64,000 nt of DNA from Aquimarina spongiae (GTDB taxonomy: Bacteria; Bacteroidota; Bacteroidia; Flavobacteriales; Flavobacteriaceae), in the NCBI RefSeq assembly GCF_900141785.1, contig NZ_FQYP01000006.1, positions 310,001 to 374,000 on the forward strand, in the 5' to 3' direction. Positions 19,510 to 28,244 of this stretch are shown piece by piece (within the stretch, counting starts at the first letter, position 1; each line of letters starts with the position of its first letter). The notes below the pieces were generated by a model. That model did no database searches. It was not told where the DNA came from and worked only from the letters and a program-made list of their open reading frames with translations. The position numbers and the translations under genes are program-made.

Positions 19510-19881
19510 TTAATAATTAGTTTCGATAACGGTTGTCTTTGCATCTCCCCAAAGTCCTTCTATATCGTAAAACTCTCGAATATGCTTTTGAAATACATGA
19601 ACAACAACATCTACATAATCAATTAAAACCCATTCTGCATTTTCGCTCCCTTCAACGTGCCAAGGTTTGTCCTTAAGCTCTTTACTAACTGTTTTTTGGA
19701 TGGAATTTACTATTGCGTTTACCTGAGTATTAGAAGTACCATTGCAGATTACAAAATAATTACAAACCGTATTTTCGATTTCTCTAAGATCCAAAATATT
19801 GATGTCATTACCCTTAACTTCTTCAATACCTTTTATAATTTGAGTAATTAATTGATCGTTACCGATTTCTTTTTTAATCAT
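19510..19881 (-). CDS. rsfS: Ribosomal silencing factor
   Basis: Binds L14 (uL14) and blocks subunit joining when nutrients are low. 123 residues. NTVCNYFVICNGTSNTQVNAI and KPWHVEGSENAEWVLIDYVDVVVHVF are the family core. Confidence 0.95.
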   Translation of the reverse strand: MIKKEIGNDQLITQIIKGIEEVKGNDINILDLREIENTVCNYFVICNGTSNTQVNAIVNSIQKTVSKELKDKPWHVEGSENAEWVLIDYVDVVVHVFQKHIREFYDIEGLWGDAKTTVIETNY

Positions 19882-19970
19882 GCATTTTTTTTATTTGTGT
19901 AAAGTTATTACTTTTTATTGTTTATACGTCCGTATTATGGGACATTTATGAAACTTTTACACCTTTTTGT

Positions 19971-20702
19971 ATGCATATAATCAAAGTTGATGCCATTGAC
20001 TCTACGAATACTTTTCTTCGCAACCTAAATCGAGAAAAAAAGTTGGAGAAACCTGTTTGTGTTTTGGCTTTTGAACAACTGGCTGGTAAAGGGCAAATGG
20101 GAACCGTTTGGCAAAGCAATCCTGGCGAAAACCTTACCTGTAGTGTGTTTATGCCTATAGAGAAGGTTGCATTAAAAGATCAGTTTTATATTTCGATTGC
20201 AACTTCTTTGGCCGTTTATGATGCACTACAAAATATGATGATTCCTAAATTATCTATAAAATGGCCAAACGACATTCTGTCAGATAGATTAAAAATTTGT
20301 GGTATCCTAATCGAAAATATCGTTAAAAATGGCAGTCTGGAAGGAGTTATTATCGGTGTAGGCTTAAATGTCAATCAATCGGTGTTTATCGATTTGCCTC
20401 AAGCAGGATCTATCAGACAAATTTTGGGACAACCAGTGGATATAGAAGAAGTGTTACATGGGTTTTTAAATGCCCTGGAACATCGTTTTTCGTTGTTGAG
20501 TCCTTTGTATTTTGAAAAGTTGAAAGAAGAATACGAAACATTGCTCTTCAGAAAAGACAAACCCTCTACATTTGTGGATGCAAAGGGTGATTCTTTTGTG
20601 GGTATCATACAGGCAATAACCAATCAAGGAAAATTGCAAGTGATGTTAGAAGATGCAATCATTTCTACTTTTGATTTAAAGGAGATTCGATTGCTCTATT
20701 AG
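19971..20702 (+). CDS. birA: Biotin--[acetyl-CoA-carboxylase] ligase
   Basis: Attaches biotin to carboxyl carrier domains, such as the one in pyruvate carboxylase at 46.2 kb. 243 residues without the N-terminal DNA-binding domain, so it cannot act as a BirA repressor. IDSTNTFLRNL, EQLAGKGQMGTVWQSNPGENL and KWPNDIL are conserved. Divergent from rsfS and convergent with the SRPBCC gene. Confidence 0.94.
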   Translation: MHIIKVDAIDSTNTFLRNLNREKKLEKPVCVLAFEQLAGKGQMGTVWQSNPGENLTCSVFMPIEKVALKDQFYISIATSLAVYDALQNMMIPKLSIKWPNDILSDRLKICGILIENIVKNGSLEGVIIGVGLNVNQSVFIDLPQAGSIRQILGQPVDIEEVLHGFLNALEHRFSLLSPLYFEKLKEEYETLLFRKDKPSTFVDAKGDSFVGIIQAITNQGKLQVMLEDAIISTFDLKEIRLLY

Positions 20703-20712
20703 CCATTTATTA

Positions 20713-21105
20713 TTAAAGCTTTCCGATATTCTCGGTAAGTGTATTGATAAAGTTTTGAATTGGGTTTTTGATCATCATGGCCATCATAGCGTTAAACTGA
20801 CCTTCAAAAACCAACTGTGTAGTACTTTTTCCGTCTCCGGTGTCTACGATATCTGCAGTCAAAGTAAATGGTAATTTGTCGCTAGCGGCACCCAATACTA
20901 CTTTAACCGGGCTTTCGCTTGATTTTTGTTCCAAAACCAATTCCGGCATACCTTTTAATTGAAAAAGAAATCTGGAATCACTCAGTTTTTCAAACTTTTG
21001 CTTGCTCTCTGGCATCAACTGCTCAAAGTTTTCCACCTTTGTTAAAAATTCAAATACCTCTTCTGCGGTTTTATTTACGGTTACCGTAGGGCTTTCTAAG
21101 TTCAT
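20713..21105 (-). CDS. SRPBCC family protein
   Basis: 130 residues with the START/Bet v1-like pattern: an N-terminal TVNKTAEEVFEFLTKVENFEQLMPE strand-helix, a beta-sheet and the closing long helix (PIQNFINTLTENIGKL). The fold binds hydrophobic ligands; no ligand can be proposed. It lies 14 bases after pyrE, an arrangement I associate with flavobacterial genomes. Confidence 0.78.
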   Translation of the reverse strand: MNLESPTVTVNKTAEEVFEFLTKVENFEQLMPESKQKFEKLSDSRFLFQLKGMPELVLEQKSSESPVKVVLGAASDKLPFTLTADIVDTGDGKSTTQLVFEGQFNAMMAMMIKNPIQNFINTLTENIGKL

Positions 21106-21119
21106 AAATTATTAATTTG

Positions 21120-21761
21120 TTAAATATTCCATTCAGCTGGATTCGTTCTCCAGCCTTGGAGGGTTTTTAATTGCTCCTGATTGATATAGTTTGTGTCCAA
21201 AGCTTGTTCCAGGAGATTTTCATAATTACTGAGTGTGTGCAAGGATAATGCCGCATTTTTGAAGTTGTCATCTGCTATTTGGAAACCGTAGTTAAAAATA
21301 GCAACCATTCCCAGCACTTCAGCATTCACTTCATTAAGCGCTTTGACTGCATTTAGGCTACTTTTCCCAGTGCTGATCAAATCCTCTACAACTACGACCT
21401 TTTTGCCTTCAGGAACAATTCCTTCGATTTGATTTTTACGACCATGTTTTTTGGCTTCTGGTCGTACGTAAATGAATGGCAAGTCAAGGTGCTGTGCCAC
21501 TAGCATTCCGATACCGATTGCTCCGGTAGCAACACCAGCGATCACATCAGGGTTTCCATAGGTCTCTTTGATAAAGTGAGCTAAGTTTTCCTTAAGGAAA
21601 TTTCGTATTTCCGGATACGACAAGGTAACTCTATTGTCACAGTAGATAGGAGATTTCCATCCCGATGCCCAAGTAAAAGGTTCTTGTGGTTGTAATTTAA
21701 TTGCGTTAATTTGCAGTAATAACTCAGCAGTTTTTTTTGCTGTATTTTTGTCAAAAATCAT
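21120..21761 (-). CDS. pyrE: Orotate phosphoribosyltransferase
   Basis: Makes OMP from orotate and PRPP in pyrimidine synthesis. 213 residues. KSPIYCDNR at the N-terminal substrate loop, AGVATGAIGIG, and the PRPP motif VVVVEDLISTGKSSLNAV are present. Its start codon is only eight bases from the divergent Nudix ATG. Confidence 0.96.
   Translation of the reverse strand: MIFDKNTAKKTAELLLQINAIKLQPQEPFTWASGWKSPIYCDNRVTLSYPEIRNFLKENLAHFIKETYGNPDVIAGVATGAIGIGMLVAQHLDLPFIYVRPEAKKHGRKNQIEGIVPEGKKVVVVEDLISTGKSSLNAVKALNEVNAEVLGMVAIFNYGFQIADDNFKNAALSLHTLSNYENLLEQALDTNYINQEQLKTLQGWRTNPAEWNI
21743..21750 (+). promoter_or_regulatory. -7 element for the Nudix gene inside pyrE
   Basis: TATTTTTG matches TAnnTTTG exactly. 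It overlaps the first codons of pyrE and ends 19 bases before the Nudix ATG at 21770. No -33 TTG at standard spacing. Confidence 0.4.
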
Positions 21762-21769
21762 AGTTGCAA

Positions 21770-22378
21770 ATGTATAAAGTTTTTGTGAATAATACGCCTA
21801 TTATTCTTTCTACAAAAAAGACAATAGAGGGGTATAAAACAATCTCGATTAAAGATGTAGATTTTCCTCCGATCATTAGAGATATCCTAAAACAAGAAGG
21901 AGAAGGAAAGGAAGCCAAATATCATTTTTATCACAAGAGTGAGGACAAGCTCATGGATCATTTGTACGAAAAACTTCCGGTGGTGGTTGCAGGAGGAGGA
22001 AAAGTCTATAATAAAGAGATGGAAATTCTCTTTATACGTCGTAATGGAAAATGGGATTTACCCAAAGGAAAGATCGAGAAAAAAGAACATATTGAAACGG
22101 CGGCCATACGAGAGGTAGAAGAGGAAACTGGGGTTTCTGGACTTGAGATCACAAAGTTTTTATACAAAACCTATCACATATTTAAGCGAAACGGAGAGTT
22201 TCGACTCAAAGTCACCTACTGGTTTGAAATGAAAACCGAATACGAAGGAGAACTGGTACCTCAAACAAGCGAGGGCATCACCAAAGTAAAATGGAAAAAC
22301 AAGAAAAAAGCAATGAAGGCGCTAACTAATTCTTACGCCAACATCAAAAAGCTTTTTTCTCATGATTATTTACCGTAA
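21770..22378 (+). CDS. Nudix hydrolase
   Basis: 202 residues. The Nudix box GKIEKKEHIETAAIREVEEE, followed by TGV, is complete (GX5EX7REUXEEXGU). It hydrolyses a nucleoside diphosphate linked to some group X; the substrate is unknown. A TTG at 21764 would add two residues, but the ATG at 21770 is simpler. The 3' end overlaps the convergent peptidase gene by nine bases. Confidence 0.88.
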   Translation: MYKVFVNNTPIILSTKKTIEGYKTISIKDVDFPPIIRDILKQEGEGKEAKYHFYHKSEDKLMDHLYEKLPVVVAGGGKVYNKEMEILFIRRNGKWDLPKGKIEKKEHIETAAIREVEEETGVSGLEITKFLYKTYHIFKRNGEFRLKVTYWFEMKTEYEGELVPQTSEGITKVKWKNKKKAMKALTNSYANIKKLFSHDYLP

Positions 22379-24115
22379 AATTCGATATACTGGATACCTA
22401 AGGTGTGAAGTTTCGTAATTGCTCGATTGTTTGTGCAACCAATCCAATTGTGCGTACCAGTTATTGGCAAAAGCAGTATCTTTTTTCTTTTCTTCAAACT
22501 TTTCTTTCAAGGCAGGAGTATTCATCAACAATTCTTTGGCTTTGTCCTCCCAAACATAAGGCGAAAATCCTTCTTTTTGCTGTAGTATGGTGTCGAAATA
22601 GTTCCAGTTAAAAAAGGAATCAGTAGCCTCTGGTTCCAGAGTTTCCAATAGATATCTAAATCCTTTTTGAGCTACAGGAACGATAATATCCCCTTGTCTA
22701 AAATGAATAGTCTCTTCACTTGTAGTCACCGAGGTTTCAAAATGTAAATAGTGCCCTTCATAAGGTGTTTTTCGGGATTTGTAATCCTTGATATGATAGG
22801 TTTCAACCGTAATAGAAGAATCCTTGGATAAGAACGTAAATTCAATTTTATTTTGTTTCAAACGATTGATTACATTCCACCATCCTTGAGGTATTACATA
22901 GGCTTTAGGAACGACAACCTCAGTTTTAGGAATAAAGAAATCTTGATAGGTAACCTCTTTGGTGTAGGGTTGATTTTGGTCGTATTTCAATCTTTTTACT
23001 CCCGTAAGATCACTGTCGATAAATTTCCCTTCATATCCTTTAAAATCAAATTTGGTGCTCCTGGTAGTATCAATCGCCCAGTTTACAGGATAATTTTTTT
23101 GAGTTGGCCAGTTAGAGAATGCTTGTTCTCTTAATGAGCGTATAGTTGCTCCGTCTTTTTCGGTGATATCAATCATGGATCTCATTAATTCATAAGTCCC
23201 CTCAACTCTTTTTTTGTAGGGTTTAAGCATATGTGTTTCTACCATCATCCCTAGGGTATTCCATAGTGTTGTATATCCCGTAGAGTACCGCGGAGAGTCC
23301 ATAAACTGCTGCCATCCCTTATCAGGGGTAGTTCCCCATACGTTTACATATGGGGTAATATCCCACTCTTTTTGAGCCAACGATTTTTCCAATTGAGGCT
23401 GCATTTGGGTATGTAAATATTCACCGAGCTCTTTCCCAAGTTTGTTATGTTGCGTAAAGAGATGGGTCAAAGTGTACTGATAATCTGCTCCGTTGCTTAC
23501 ATGATTGTCGATAAAAACATCAGGTTGTACCAAATGAAAGATTTGTGAAAAGGCATTGGCGTTTTTAGTATCACTTTTGATAAAATCGCGATTCAAATCA
23601 AAATTCCTTGCATTTCCTCTGAAACCGTATTCTTTTGGACCATTTTGATTGGTTCTACTACCAGAGTTACGTTGTAAAGCTCCACCTATGTTATATACAG
23701 GAATGGTTGTCAAAACTGTGTTTTTAGGCATCTTTACTTTGCCTTGTACAAGATCTCTAAAAAGCATCATCGTAGCATCTATACCGTCGCTCTCTCCAGG
23801 ATGAATCCCATTATTGATTAACAAAACTCTTTTTGAAGATCTGATATTTTCAAAATCAAAGGTTTTATCTGGATTAAGAGTTACTAAATGCAATGGGAAA
23901 CCACTGTCTGTTGTACCAATTTCCTGAATAGCAATTTCTACATATGTTTTAGCAAGATCTTCATAATAACGGATAACGTCTTGATATGTTGGAGTTTCGG
24001 TACCATTACTTTTTTCAAAAAGTGTTATAAAATCAGGTTGTTCTTCTGTTTTGTTTTCTGAAGTAGAACATGAAATAATATATAGTAAGCCGAAAGCGAG
24101 TAAAATTTTGCGCAT
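22370..24115 (-). CDS. M14 family metallopeptidase lipoprotein
   Basis: 581 residues. A lipoprotein signal (LLYIISC) precedes a zinc carboxypeptidase domain: NNGIHPGESDGIDA supplies HxxE, NLNRDFIK is the substrate-binding NR region, and DNHVSNG supplies the third zinc ligand. The C-terminal 200 residues resemble a beta-rich domain. Probable role is trimming peptides outside the cytoplasm. The organism's own substrate is unknown. Confidence 0.85.
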   Translation of the reverse strand: MRKILLAFGLLYIISCSTSENKTEEQPDFITLFEKSNGTETPTYQDVIRYYEDLAKTYVEIAIQEIGTTDSGFPLHLVTLNPDKTFDFENIRSSKRVLLINNGIHPGESDGIDATMMLFRDLVQGKVKMPKNTVLTTIPVYNIGGALQRNSGSRTNQNGPKEYGFRGNARNFDLNRDFIKSDTKNANAFSQIFHLVQPDVFIDNHVSNGADYQYTLTHLFTQHNKLGKELGEYLHTQMQPQLEKSLAQKEWDITPYVNVWGTTPDKGWQQFMDSPRYSTGYTTLWNTLGMMVETHMLKPYKKRVEGTYELMRSMIDITEKDGATIRSLREQAFSNWPTQKNYPVNWAIDTTRSTKFDFKGYEGKFIDSDLTGVKRLKYDQNQPYTKEVTYQDFFIPKTEVVVPKAYVIPQGWWNVINRLKQNKIEFTFLSKDSSITVETYHIKDYKSRKTPYEGHYLHFETSVTTSEETIHFRQGDIIVPVAQKGFRYLLETLEPEATDSFFNWNYFDTILQQKEGFSPYVWEDKAKELLMNTPALKEKFEEKKKDTAFANNWYAQLDWLHKQSSNYETSHLRYPVYRILR

Positions 24116-24214
24116 GATTGATGAATATGAAAGCCAAATATACTAAGTTTTCGAAATTCATGATTTCTAAAACGTTATAGTCCTTTGTTACTTACAGATA
24201 CGCTTCGATTTTGC

Positions 24215-24244
24215 TTGTTTACCTACAAAATAAGCGTATTTTTG
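24215..24244 (+). promoter_or_regulatory. SulP transporter promoter
   Basis: TTG at 24215-24217, a 19-base spacer and TATTTTTG at 24237-24244 match the Bacteroidota consensus exactly. Transcription should begin near 24250, which rules out a TTG start at 24211 and supports the ATG at 24265. Confidence 0.7.
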
Positions 24245-24264
24245 CACCCTCAAATACCATAGCT

Positions 24265-25863
24265 ATGACAGAGTTTGTAAGAAAGAGAGTGGCGAACGCC
24301 AAAAATGATATCCTATCCGGATTAACAGTTGCACTGGCATTGGTGCCAGAGGCTGTTGCTTTTGCCTTTGTGGCTGGTGTAGATCCTTTGGTAGGTTTGT
24401 ACGCAGCATTTATGATCGGTTTGATCACCTCAGTCTTTGGGGGTAGACCGGGAATGATTTCTGGTGCGACAGGAGCATTAGCCGTTGTAATGGTGCATCT
24501 GGTAGCAGAAGGAAATGCCATGGGAGCAGAAGGAGAAGAACTAGGGCTATATTATCTGTTTGCTACGGTGATTTTGATGGGGATTATACAAATGCTTGCT
24601 GGTGTTTTGAAGCTAGGTAAATTTGTACGCTTGATACCGCATCCTGTAATGATGGGATTTGTAAATGGTTTAGCTATTGTAATTTTTCTTTCTCAATTGG
24701 CGATGTTCAAGGAGTTTGTTGATGGGGATAAAGTATGGATGCAAGGAGGTGATTTGTTTTTGATGTTAGGCTTGGTCTTGCTAACTATGGGAATCATGTG
24801 GGGACTACCAAAAATAAAAGCTACTGCTAAGTTGCCGGAAGCACTTATTGGGATTATTGTCGTTTCTGCAATTGTTATTTTAGGAAACCTTGACGTGGCT
24901 ACTGTTGGTAGTTTTATTAGAGATGGTGGGGGAGAAGGACTAAAAGGCGGACTCCCACAATTTCAATTTGATATATTCAATAAAGTACCAATGACTTGGG
25001 AAACATTAAAATTTATTGGTCCATATGCAGTAATACTTGCTGCTATTGGTTTGATAGAATCATTAATGACCTTAAACTTAATCGATGAACTTACCGAAAC
25101 CAGAGGAAATTCGAACCGAGAATGTTTGGCTCAGGGAGGTGCAAATATCGTAACAGGTCTGTTTGGAGGTATGGGTGGTTGTGCAATGATTGGGCAATCG
25201 ATTATCAATATAAAAGGAGGAGGACGCACCCGACTATCCGGTATTGTTGCTGCAATTACGCTTTTGATGTTTATCTTATTTGCTTCAGGACTTATTGAGC
25301 AGGTGCCTATTGCAGCCTTAGTTGGAGTAATGTTTATGGTAGTGATCGGTACGTTTGCATGGTCTAGTTTCAGAATTTTGAATAAGATTCCTCTTACCGA
25401 TGCCATAGTATTGATAGCTGTTTCATCGCTAACCGTATTCTTTGATTTGGCGGTGGCGGTTATAGCAGGAGTGATTATGTCTGCGTTGGCTTTTTCTTGG
25501 GAGAGTGCAAAACGAATTCGAGCAAGAAAGCATGTTCGAGAAGATGGTACCAAAGTGTATGAAATTTGGGGACCTCTTTTCTTCGGAAGTATACAGGCTT
25601 TTAACAACAAGTTTGATGTAAATAATGATCCCGACCAGGTGGAAATTGATTTTATGGAGTCTCGGGTAAGTGATCATTCAGCATTAGAAGCTATCTGGGC
25701 ATTGGTAGGAAAATATGAAGAAGCAGGAAAAAAGGTGAAAGTAAAGCACCTGAGTGAAGAATGCCAGGCATTAATGATTAAAGCATCGCCACGATTGGCT
25801 AGCGTAATTGAACATAATGTAGATGATCCTCGCTATCACGTGATGGCCAAAGTAATGAAATAA
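24265..25863 (+). CDS. SulP family inorganic anion transporter
   Basis: 532 residues with 10-14 membrane helices in the SLC26/SulP pattern: NDILSGLTVALALVPEAVAFAFVAGVDPLVGLYAAF, GATGALAVVM and IGLIESLMTL (split here into short pieces of conserved segments). A cytoplasmic STAS domain occupies about the last 110 residues (FFGSIQAFNNKF, then DFMESRVSDHSALEAI). Family substrates include sulfate, bicarbonate and dicarboxylates; which one is used here is unknown. Confidence 0.9.
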   Translation: MTEFVRKRVANAKNDILSGLTVALALVPEAVAFAFVAGVDPLVGLYAAFMIGLITSVFGGRPGMISGATGALAVVMVHLVAEGNAMGAEGEELGLYYLFATVILMGIIQMLAGVLKLGKFVRLIPHPVMMGFVNGLAIVIFLSQLAMFKEFVDGDKVWMQGGDLFLMLGLVLLTMGIMWGLPKIKATAKLPEALIGIIVVSAIVILGNLDVATVGSFIRDGGGEGLKGGLPQFQFDIFNKVPMTWETLKFIGPYAVILAAIGLIESLMTLNLIDELTETRGNSNRECLAQGGANIVTGLFGGMGGCAMIGQSIINIKGGGRTRLSGIVAAITLLMFILFASGLIEQVPIAALVGVMFMVVIGTFAWSSFRILNKIPLTDAIVLIAVSSLTVFFDLAVAVIAGVIMSALAFSWESAKRIRARKHVREDGTKVYEIWGPLFFGSIQAFNNKFDVNNDPDQVEIDFMESRVSDHSALEAIWALVGKYEEAGKKVKVKHLSEECQALMIKASPRLASVIEHNVDDPRYHVMAKVMK

Positions 25864-25867
25864 AAAC

Positions 25868-25895
25868 GTATATTTCGATTTTAAACGAAGTATAC
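25868..25895. promoter_or_regulatory. Stem-loop between the SulP and Lgt-like genes
   Basis: GTATATTTCG (25868-25877) pairs with CGAAGTATAC (25886-25895) around an eight-base loop; nine of ten pairs are Watson-Crick and one is G-U. No T run follows, so it is not a plain terminator. TATATTTC inside the left arm is one base off a -7 box, so this could be a promoter or a processing hairpin for the downstream trio. Confidence 0.35.
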
Positions 25896-25901
25896 AAATA
25901 G

Positions 25902-26663
25902 ATGGACATTCCTTTTGAACCTGTAGTTTTTGGTGTAAAAGTGAATGTCCATTTAATTTTGGAATATGCCGCTTTTTTTGTTGGTTTTCGATATTACCTA
26001 AACCTACGCAAAAGAAGCTTAGATCCTATCTCCTCAACCAATCGATTGTCTATCATTATCGGCGCCGTTTTCGGAGCTTTTTTTGGTTCCAGGATTGTTG
26101 GATTTTTAGAACACCCTATTTTCTCTTTTGACTTAGAACATTTGATTGCCATACTCAGTGCCAAAACCATCATGGGAGGACTTTTTGGAGGACTCTTGGG
26201 AGTAGAGTTAGCAAAAAAGATCATTGGAGAAAAAGAATCTTCGGGGGACCTGTTTACATTTCCTATTATTTTAGGAATTATTATAGGTAGAGTGGGGTGC
26301 TTTCTGGCAGGGATCAAAGAATTTACCTACGGGAAAGAAACTGCTTTTTTTACAGGGATGGATTTGGGAGATGGACTTGCTAGACACCCAATTGCACTCT
26401 ACGAAGTGGTTTTTCTACTCCTTTTATGGATAGCATTGTCTTATGCTAAAAATAAACAAACCTTAGAAAAAGGATTGGTTTTCAAGTATTTTATGATTTG
26501 CTATTTCTTGTTTAGGTTCCTTGTAGAATTTTTAAAACCTAATATCTTTTTGATCTTGGGACTAAGTAGTATTCAGTATTTGTGTATCTTATGCTTTGTT
26601 TATTATCACAAAACTATCAAACACAAATTGTTTTATGCCAACAAGATCATACACCTATTATGA
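25902..26663 (+). CDS. Lgt-family (prolipoprotein diacylglyceryl transferase-like) membrane protein
   Basis: 253 residues with about seven membrane helices. GRVGCFLAG stands where canonical Lgt has GRxGNFxNGE, LARHPIALYE matches the RHPxQLYE block, and YFLFRFLVEFLKPN matches the RFxxEFxR block near the C-terminus. Canonical Lgt moves diacylglyceryl from phosphatidylglycerol to a lipobox cysteine. Here the Asn, and the Glu that normally follows, are not conserved, so this is probably a paralog with another acceptor or lipid. It overlaps the radical SAM gene by 29 bases. Confidence 0.82.
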   Translation: MDIPFEPVVFGVKVNVHLILEYAAFFVGFRYYLNLRKRSLDPISSTNRLSIIIGAVFGAFFGSRIVGFLEHPIFSFDLEHLIAILSAKTIMGGLFGGLLGVELAKKIIGEKESSGDLFTFPIILGIIIGRVGCFLAGIKEFTYGKETAFFTGMDLGDGLARHPIALYEVVFLLLLWIALSYAKNKQTLEKGLVFKYFMICYFLFRFLVEFLKPNIFLILGLSSIQYLCILCFVYYHKTIKHKLFYANKIIHLL

Positions 26664-28029
26664 TTACACACTAAGCCTTTGCCCAGAATGCCTTAAGAGA
26701 GTTGATGCCAAAATTGTTTTTGAAAACGATAAGGTGTATATGCTCAAGAATTGTAGAGAACATGGAAGATCAAAGGTGCTTATCGCAGACGATGTAGAAT
26801 ACTATAAGAACATTAGAAATTATAATAAACCTTCAGAGTTTCCTTATAAATTTAATACCAAAACCGATTATGGCTGTCCCTATGATTGTGGGTTATGTCC
26901 CGATCATGAGCAACATTCATGTTTAACAATTATAGAAGTAACAGATCGATGTAATCTTACTTGCCCGACATGTTACGCTTCTTCTTCTCCACATTATGGA
27001 CGTCATCGTACACTGGAAGAAATTAAAAAAATGTTGGATACGATCGTTGCCAACGAAAAAGAACCTGATGTGGTACAGATAAGTGGGGGAGAACCGACAG
27101 TGCATCCACAATTTTTTGAAATTTTGGATTATGCGAAGCAATTGCCAATTCGCCACTTGATGCTCAATACCAATGGCATTCGGATTGCCAAGGACGCCAA
27201 CTTTACCAAGAAATTGGCTAGCTATATGCCAGATTTTGAGATATACCTACAGTTTGATTCTTTACAGGCAGAAGTATTACAAAAACTAAGAGGAGAGGAC
27301 TTAACCAAAGTTCGAAAACAAGCAATTGCCAATTTAAATGCAGAAAATTTATCAACGACATTGGTGGTCACTCTAGAAAAGGGACTAAATGACGACGAAA
27401 TAGGAGATATTCTGTCATTCGCCACTCAACAAAAATGTATTAGAGGAGTTACCTTTCAACCAACGCAAATCGCTGGACGGTTAGAAGACTTTGATACCCA
27501 ATTGAACCGAATAACACTTACCGAAGTAAGGAGAAAAATTCTGGAACAGTTTCCTATTTTTGAATCTGATGATCTGATTCCCGTACCCTGTAACCCAGAT
27601 GCTTTGGTGATGGGGTATGCGTTAAAAAATGAGGACGGAATACTGCCGCTAACTAGATATATCAATCCGGCAGATTTGTTAGATAATGGAAAAAATACGA
27701 TCGTTTATGAACAAGATCAAGAGCTACATGGTAAAGTCTTGGAGTTGTTTAGCACGGGTAATTCGGTAGAAACAGCTTCAGAAAATTTGAAATCGATAAT
27801 GTGTTGCCTGCCAGAAATCGATGCACCTAATTTGGGGTATGATAACCTTTTCAGAGTGATTATTATGCAATTTATTGATGCTTATAATTTTGATGTAAGA
27901 GCCATTAAAAAATCATGTGTGCATATCGTAGATAAAGATTATAAAATCATCCCTTTTGAAACGATGAATCTGTTTTACAGGGATGATAAAAAAGAACGTT
28001 TAGAACAACTAAGAAAAGAAGTGATATGA
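26635..28029 (+). CDS. Radical SAM protein of the MJ0619/tetraether lipid synthase (Tes) type
   Basis: 464 residues from the ATG at 26635; the frame is open back to 26596 but that part codes for the end of the Lgt-like gene. C16, C19, C40 and H43 form a metal-binding knuckle (LCPECL, then NCREHG). GCPYDCGLCPDHEQHSC (C81, C85, C88, C96) is an extra cluster motif. CNLTCPTC (C106, C110, C113) binds the SAM cluster, and ISGGEPTVHP is the GGE motif. The end FIDAYNFD, then SCVHIVDKDYKIIPFETMN, follows the Tes/MJ0619 pattern as I recall it, except that a usual IPFC cysteine is Glu here. Tes makes sp3 C-C bonds between lipid chains. The bacterial homolog's substrate is unknown. Confidence 0.8.
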   Translation: MPTRSYTYYDYTLSLCPECLKRVDAKIVFENDKVYMLKNCREHGRSKVLIADDVEYYKNIRNYNKPSEFPYKFNTKTDYGCPYDCGLCPDHEQHSCLTIIEVTDRCNLTCPTCYASSSPHYGRHRTLEEIKKMLDTIVANEKEPDVVQISGGEPTVHPQFFEILDYAKQLPIRHLMLNTNGIRIAKDANFTKKLASYMPDFEIYLQFDSLQAEVLQKLRGEDLTKVRKQAIANLNAENLSTTLVVTLEKGLNDDEIGDILSFATQQKCIRGVTFQPTQIAGRLEDFDTQLNRITLTEVRRKILEQFPIFESDDLIPVPCNPDALVMGYALKNEDGILPLTRYINPADLLDNGKNTIVYEQDQELHGKVLELFSTGNSVETASENLKSIMCCLPEIDAPNLGYDNLFRVIIMQFIDAYNFDVRAIKKSCVHIVDKDYKIIPFETMNLFYRDDKKERLEQLRKEVI

Positions 28030-28244
28030 TGTATAACCTAACCATACTAGAACCGGGGAACCTGGACGGGTTGATTTACCTAATCCTTTTTATTCTTTTT
28101 AGCCCTCCGATATTTCTCGCTTTGATAGGTCTTTTTTTGTTTAGATCGAAACACAAAAAAGCCGGTAAAGTATTTTTCATTCTGGCTGGGATCTATCTTG
28201 TAGTAGGGCTTGGGATTTGTGGAGCGCTACTGGCAGGATTTTAA
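28026..28244 (+). CDS. Small two-helix membrane protein
   Basis: 72 residues with membrane helices at about 14-40 and 51-71 joined by a basic loop (FRSKHKKAGK). The ATGA overlap with the radical SAM stop (28026-28029) implies translational coupling. I recognise no family. It may anchor or assist the two preceding enzymes; that is inference from coupling alone. It ends four bases into the convergent methyltransferase gene. Confidence 0.7.
   Translation: MMYNLTILEPGNLDGLIYLILFILFSPPIFLALIGLFLFRSKHKKAGKVFFILAGIYLVVGLGICGALLAGF

Noticed and set aside
25131..25610. 159-codon frame on the reverse strand
   Set aside because: Antisense to the SulP gene; composition is that of a mirrored coding frame and no family is visible.
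26596..26634. Extended start for the radical SAM gene
   Set aside because: The added residues are poor and overlap the Lgt-like gene further; the ATG at 26635 fits the family N-terminus.
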